NCBI RefSeq assembly: GCF_014200045.1
Contig: NZ_JACHOV010000001.1
Coordinates: 186,001-250,000 of the forward strand
DNA: 64,000 nucleotides
DNA from: Rhizorhapis suberifaciens
GTDB lineage: Bacteria; Pseudomonadota; Alphaproteobacteria; Sphingomonadales; Sphingomonadaceae
Direction: 5' to 3'
Shown: piece by piece, positions 61,331 through 64,000 of the stretch
Layout of the letters: every line of letters begins with the position of its first letter
Numbering within the stretch: position 1 is the stretch's first letter
Notes under the pieces: generated by a model
What the model was told of the DNA's origin: nothing
Databases searched by the model: none
Seen by the model: the letters and a program-made list of their open reading frames with translations, nothing else
Position numbers and translations under genes: made by a program

Positions 61331-61401
61331 CGTTTGCCCTAAGCTTGTCGAAGGGCCTTTCCCTTCTTTAGAAGGCAAGGGACTCCGACAGGCTCGTCCG
61401 A
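61331..61401. repeat. Degenerate inverted repeat between aspS and ppk2
   Basis: CCGTTTGCCCTAAGCTTGTC on the left and CCGACAGGCTCGTCCGAA on the right are related in opposite orientation, enclosing CCTTTCCCTTC/GAAGGCAAGG. The left half also resembles 62733-62755. This is the GCCCTGAGCTTGTCGAAGGGC type of intergenic repeat common in sphingomonads. Confidence 0.55.
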
Positions 61402-61421
61402 ATGGATTCAGGAGGCCAGAA

Positions 61422-62204
61422 ATGACCATCAATCTCAGCGATTATGAGGACGGCAAGAAATATGCAGGCGATTACGACGCCGACCTGAAGGACCTTCAGG
61501 AACGGCTCGCCCGCATTCAGGTGGCCCATATCGTCCACCGCCGCCGCAGTATCGTGCTGCTCGAAGGCTGGGACGCTTCGGGAAAAGGCGGCATCATTCG
61601 CCGCCTGGTGGCCGAGTGGGACCCTCGCTATTTTGAGGTTTGGCCGATCTCCGCTCCGACGCAGGAGGAGCGGGATCATCATTTTCTATGGCGCTTCTGG
61701 CAGAAACTGCCCGCCTGTCAGGACATCAGCGTTTTCGATCGCAGCTGGTACGGCCGCGTGCTGGTGGAGCGGGTGGAACGTCTTTGCTCGGAATCCGAAT
61801 GGAAGCGCGGCTATGACGAGATCAACGAATTCGAGGCGCAGCAGATCGACAGCGGCACTCATATCGTCAAGCTGTTCGTGCACGTCACGCAGAAGGAACA
61901 GGACGAACGCCTCGCCGCCCGGCTCTCCACCCCATGGAAACGCTGGAAAACAGGAGTCGATGATTATCGCAACCGCGCCCGACGCGATGACTATCTCACG
62001 GCGATGCACGAAATGTTTCGCCAGACCAACAGCCGTTGGGCACCCTGGGAGGTTATTGACGGGAACAACAAGAAAGCGGCGCGGATCGCGGCGCTGACCT
62101 ATGTCGCCGACCGACTGGAGGCGGCAGTGCCGATGGATATGCCAGAGGTCGATCCAGAGGTGCTCACGCTGGCGAAAGAAGCATTTGACTATCGTGAGGG
62201 ATGA
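61422..62204 (+). CDS. ppk2: Polyphosphate kinase 2 family protein
   Basis: A 260-residue PPK2 of the single-domain type, which uses polyphosphate to phosphorylate nucleotides. Walker A EGWDASGKGGIIRRL near 48-62, Walker B FDRSWYGRVLVERVE near 105-119, and the lid region with STPWKRWKTGVDDYRNR. GGAGG precedes the start. Nucleotide preference (ADP, GDP or NMP) cannot be told by eye. Confidence 0.94.
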   Translation: MTINLSDYEDGKKYAGDYDADLKDLQERLARIQVAHIVHRRRSIVLLEGWDASGKGGIIRRLVAEWDPRYFEVWPISAPTQEERDHHFLWRFWQKLPACQDISVFDRSWYGRVLVERVERLCSESEWKRGYDEINEFEAQQIDSGTHIVKLFVHVTQKEQDERLAARLSTPWKRWKTGVDDYRNRARRDDYLTAMHEMFRQTNSRWAPWEVIDGNNKKAARIAALTYVADRLEAAVPMDMPEVDPEVLTLAKEAFDYREG

Positions 62205-62234
62205 TGCCGGCGTGATTGGGCTGCATTACATTGC

Positions 62235-62717
62235 TCAGCCGGGATAACTAATCTCCAGCACCTCATATTCCTTTTCCCCCGAAGGCAGAATGACCCTGCG
62301 CAGGTCTCCAGTTCCGGCGCCTCGCAGCGCGCGGGCAAGCGGGGCGTTCCACCCTATGCGACCGGCCGAGGCATCGGCCTCGTCATCACCCACCAATGTA
62401 ACGGTGCGGTGATTGTCCTCCTCATCGGCGATTGTGACGGTAGCCCCGAAATAGACGCGGCTCTTATCCGGCTGCTGTGCCGGATCGATGATCTTCGCTT
62501 CTTTCATTTTCTTGGACAAGCGACGCAATTGCCCATCAATCTCCCGCATGCGTTTACGGCCGTAAAGATAATCGCCATTTTCGCTGCGGTCGCCGTTACC
62601 CGCCGCCCAGCTCACGATTTCGACGATCATCGGCCGTTCGACTGCGAACAGCCGCTCATATTCCGCGCGAAGTGCGGAAAAGCCTGCCGGAGTGATGTAG
62701 TTATGGCGGTTGATCAT
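62235..62717 (-). CDS. greB: Transcription elongation factor GreB
   Basis: A 160-residue GreA/GreB family factor that rescues backtracked RNA polymerase. N-terminal coiled coil with the tip acidic pair in GDRSENGDYLYGRKRMREID, and the C-terminal FKBP-like domain. Features such as NGDYLYGRKRMREID favour GreB over GreA. It is convergent with ppk2, with a 30-base gap. Confidence 0.94.
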   Translation of the reverse strand: MINRHNYITPAGFSALRAEYERLFAVERPMIVEIVSWAAGNGDRSENGDYLYGRKRMREIDGQLRRLSKKMKEAKIIDPAQQPDKSRVYFGATVTIADEEDNHRTVTLVGDDEADASAGRIGWNAPLARALRGAGTGDLRRVILPSGEKEYEVLEISYPG

Positions 62718-62732
62718 GATGAAGATCTATCC

Positions 62733-62755
62733 CGTTCGCCCTGAATTTGTCGAGG
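62733..62755. repeat. Half-copy of an intergenic repeat upstream of greB
   Basis: CGTTCGCCCTGAATTTGTCG resembles the left arm at 61331-61356. No matching second arm is evident nearby. Confidence 0.45.
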
Positions 62756-62823
62756 CAGGGGTCCTCTTGGCGCAGCCTGAACCCAGTACCAGCTTCACGC
62801 CGGCTCAGCGGTCCGTGGTTTGA

Positions 62824-64000
62824 TCAGCCCGGCTGATTCTTTCCCAGGTAGCGGCTCAACGGCGCTTTAGTCGTCACCTTGGCCTGTTGCGGGTTCATCA
62901 GGTCATATACCACCGCATTCTCCAGCACCCGCTGCACATAATTTTTGGTTTCGTAGATCGGAATATTCTCGATCCAGCGAAGGATATCCGCTCCAGGCAT
63001 ACGGGGGTCGCCATTGGCGGCAATCCACTTGTTCACATTGCCGGGCCCCGCATTGTAAGCGGCCACGGCAAGCGGGTAGCTGCCGCCAAAATAACGCAGC
63101 ATCGATTGGAAATAGGTGCTGCCCAGCTGGATATTGTAATTGGGGTCGTTGAGCGAGGCCGGGTCATAAGACAGGCCGATCTTGCCTGCCGTTTCCCGCG
63201 CCGTCCCCGGCATCAACTGCATAAGGCCGCGCGCGCCGGCATGGCTCATGGCCTGACGGTCGAACTGGCTCTCCTGCCGGGCGATGGCGTGGATCATGGT
63301 CCAGTTCGTCTGATGTCCCATGGGGACGGAAATACGTGGGAAGCTCGCCTCGCTATAGCTCAGCAGGCCAATGGACCCGGCCCGCCGGCCTGCCATGACG
63401 CTAAGGTCGGGCCGTCCGATGCTTTTGGAAAGCTCAGCCGCCAGTATGGCGTCGGCAGGACTGCTCGCGCCATTGGCTATGGCGCGGAGGAACTTGCTTT
63501 GGTCCTGCCAATAACCCTGCTGACCCAGCATGCGGACGGCTTTCACCACGCCCCGATTATAGAAAGCGGTTCGTTCGGCTTCGGACACCTGTATGGGCGG
63601 GGACGCTGCAGGGACGGGCAAATTTCGCCCCAGTCGTTCAAGCGCCAGTTGCCCATAAAACTGGTCCGCATAGGTCCCCGCCCGCTCAAGATAGCTGCTC
63701 GCTATGGTCGCCTTGCCAGCTTCCTGCGCGGCGCGCCCAGCCCAATAATAGCCCTTCGATACGGTCTGTGGCGAACGGGCGGCCTCTGCATAGCGGCGGA
63801 ACATCTCGGCCGCGTCATGCGGGCGCTTCAGTTCATAATAGGCCGCGGTGCCCGCCAGCCATACCAGGCTGGTATAATCGTCCCGCTCACCGATCGGGCG
63901 GTCACGAATGTCGGTGCCGGGCGCGTAGGCGTCATCCACCTTGCTCGCTATGGCATAGGCGATCGGCCATTGCCGGTCGTTGGCGGCCCCACGTGCGTTC
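62824..64000 (-). CDS. Soluble lytic murein transglycosylase (partial)
   Basis: The C-terminal 390 residues or so; the frame stays open to the window edge, so the true start lies beyond 64000. Alpha-helical superhelical repeats (YYWAGRAAQEAGKATIASSYL and similar) lead to an SLT domain at the C-terminus with catalytic Glu in IARQESQFDRQAMS, followed by GLMQLMPGTA and AVAAYNAGPGNV. The enzyme cleaves peptidoglycan glycan strands in the periplasm to 1,6-anhydro products. Confidence 0.93.
   Translation of the reverse strand, partial: NARGAANDRQWPIAYAIASKVDDAYAPGTDIRDRPIGERDDYTSLVWLAGTAAYYELKRPHDAAEMFRRYAEAARSPQTVSKGYYWAGRAAQEAGKATIASSYLERAGTYADQFYGQLALERLGRNLPVPAASPPIQVSEAERTAFYNRGVVKAVRMLGQQGYWQDQSKFLRAIANGASSPADAILAAELSKSIGRPDLSVMAGRRAGSIGLLSYSEASFPRISVPMGHQTNWTMIHAIARQESQFDRQAMSHAGARGLMQLMPGTARETAGKIGLSYDPASLNDPNYNIQLGSTYFQSMLRYFGGSYPLAVAAYNAGPGNVNKWIAANGDPRMPGADILRWIENIPIYETKNYVQRVLENAVVYDLMNPQQAKVTTKAPLSRYLGKNQPG

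Overview
The window is chromosomal DNA from an alphaproteobacterium, most likely a sphingomonad (Sphingobium/Sphingomonas-like). The evidence is the str-S10-spc ribosomal gene order continuing into secY-adk, a GANTC methyltransferase of the CcrM type behind a leader rich in GANTC sites, an arginine-rich extension on ribosomal protein S5, an alpha-type S14, and intergenic repeats of the TTCC-GCTTTC-GGAA kind. Coding density is high and nearly every gene can be placed in a family. No tRNA, rRNA, CRISPR array, insertion sequence or prophage was seen.

Layout. 1-2000: DUF805 membrane protein, then a bactofilin and an M23 peptidase on the minus strand whose genes overlap by 74 bases (cell-shape module). 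2003-2633: a long structured spacer upstream of rpsL. 2634-18655: translation cluster rpsL-rpsG-fusA-tuf, then rpsJ to secY, with hairpins or repeat-bearing spacers at rpsG/fusA, tuf/rpsJ, rpsJ/rplC, rpmD/rplO and rplO/secY. 18683-20056: adk, then a gap holding a 27-residue single-helix membrane peptide gene with its own terminator; rpsM, rpsK, rpoA and rplQ do not follow adk. 20057-21616: guaA. 21820-28283: an RND multidrug efflux cassette (permease, lipoprotein adaptor, TetR regulator, outer membrane channel) with two matching 24-base palindromic operators. 28394-30110: GST, short GntR regulator, nitroreductase. 30346-34669: POT peptide transporter with two overlapping exported amidohydrolase genes, the second lacking the metal-binding HxH. 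34792-37709: glmM, DUF1272, thiD, rnhB in overlapping order. 37931-42735: ccrM, folP, truA, fmt, recR. 42882-45632: exported M28 peptidase, then a phage/GTA-like muramidase-holin pair. 45763-50131: rmuC, def, and nfeD-slipin. 50147-54108: purM and an unusual purN fused to a YjbR domain, divergent from DUF2066 and hda. 54167-62204: ppk1-ppx, an I78 inhibitor lipoprotein, rnd, aspS and ppk2. 62235-64000: greB and the 3' part of a soluble lytic transglycosylase gene that runs off the window.

Functional themes are translation and its feedback control, envelope construction and stress (bactofilin, M23, lytic transglycosylase, NfeD-slipin, RND pump), one-carbon/purine metabolism (guaA, purM, purN, folP, fmt, def), polyphosphate metabolism (ppk1, ppx, ppk2) and cell-cycle control of the chromosome (ccrM, hda). 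The items most worth a second look are the natural Arg88 in S12, the 27-residue peptide gene, the PurN-YjbR fusion, the paired amidohydrolases, the muramidase-holin pair, the structured rpsL and rpsJ leaders, and the TetR operator pair.
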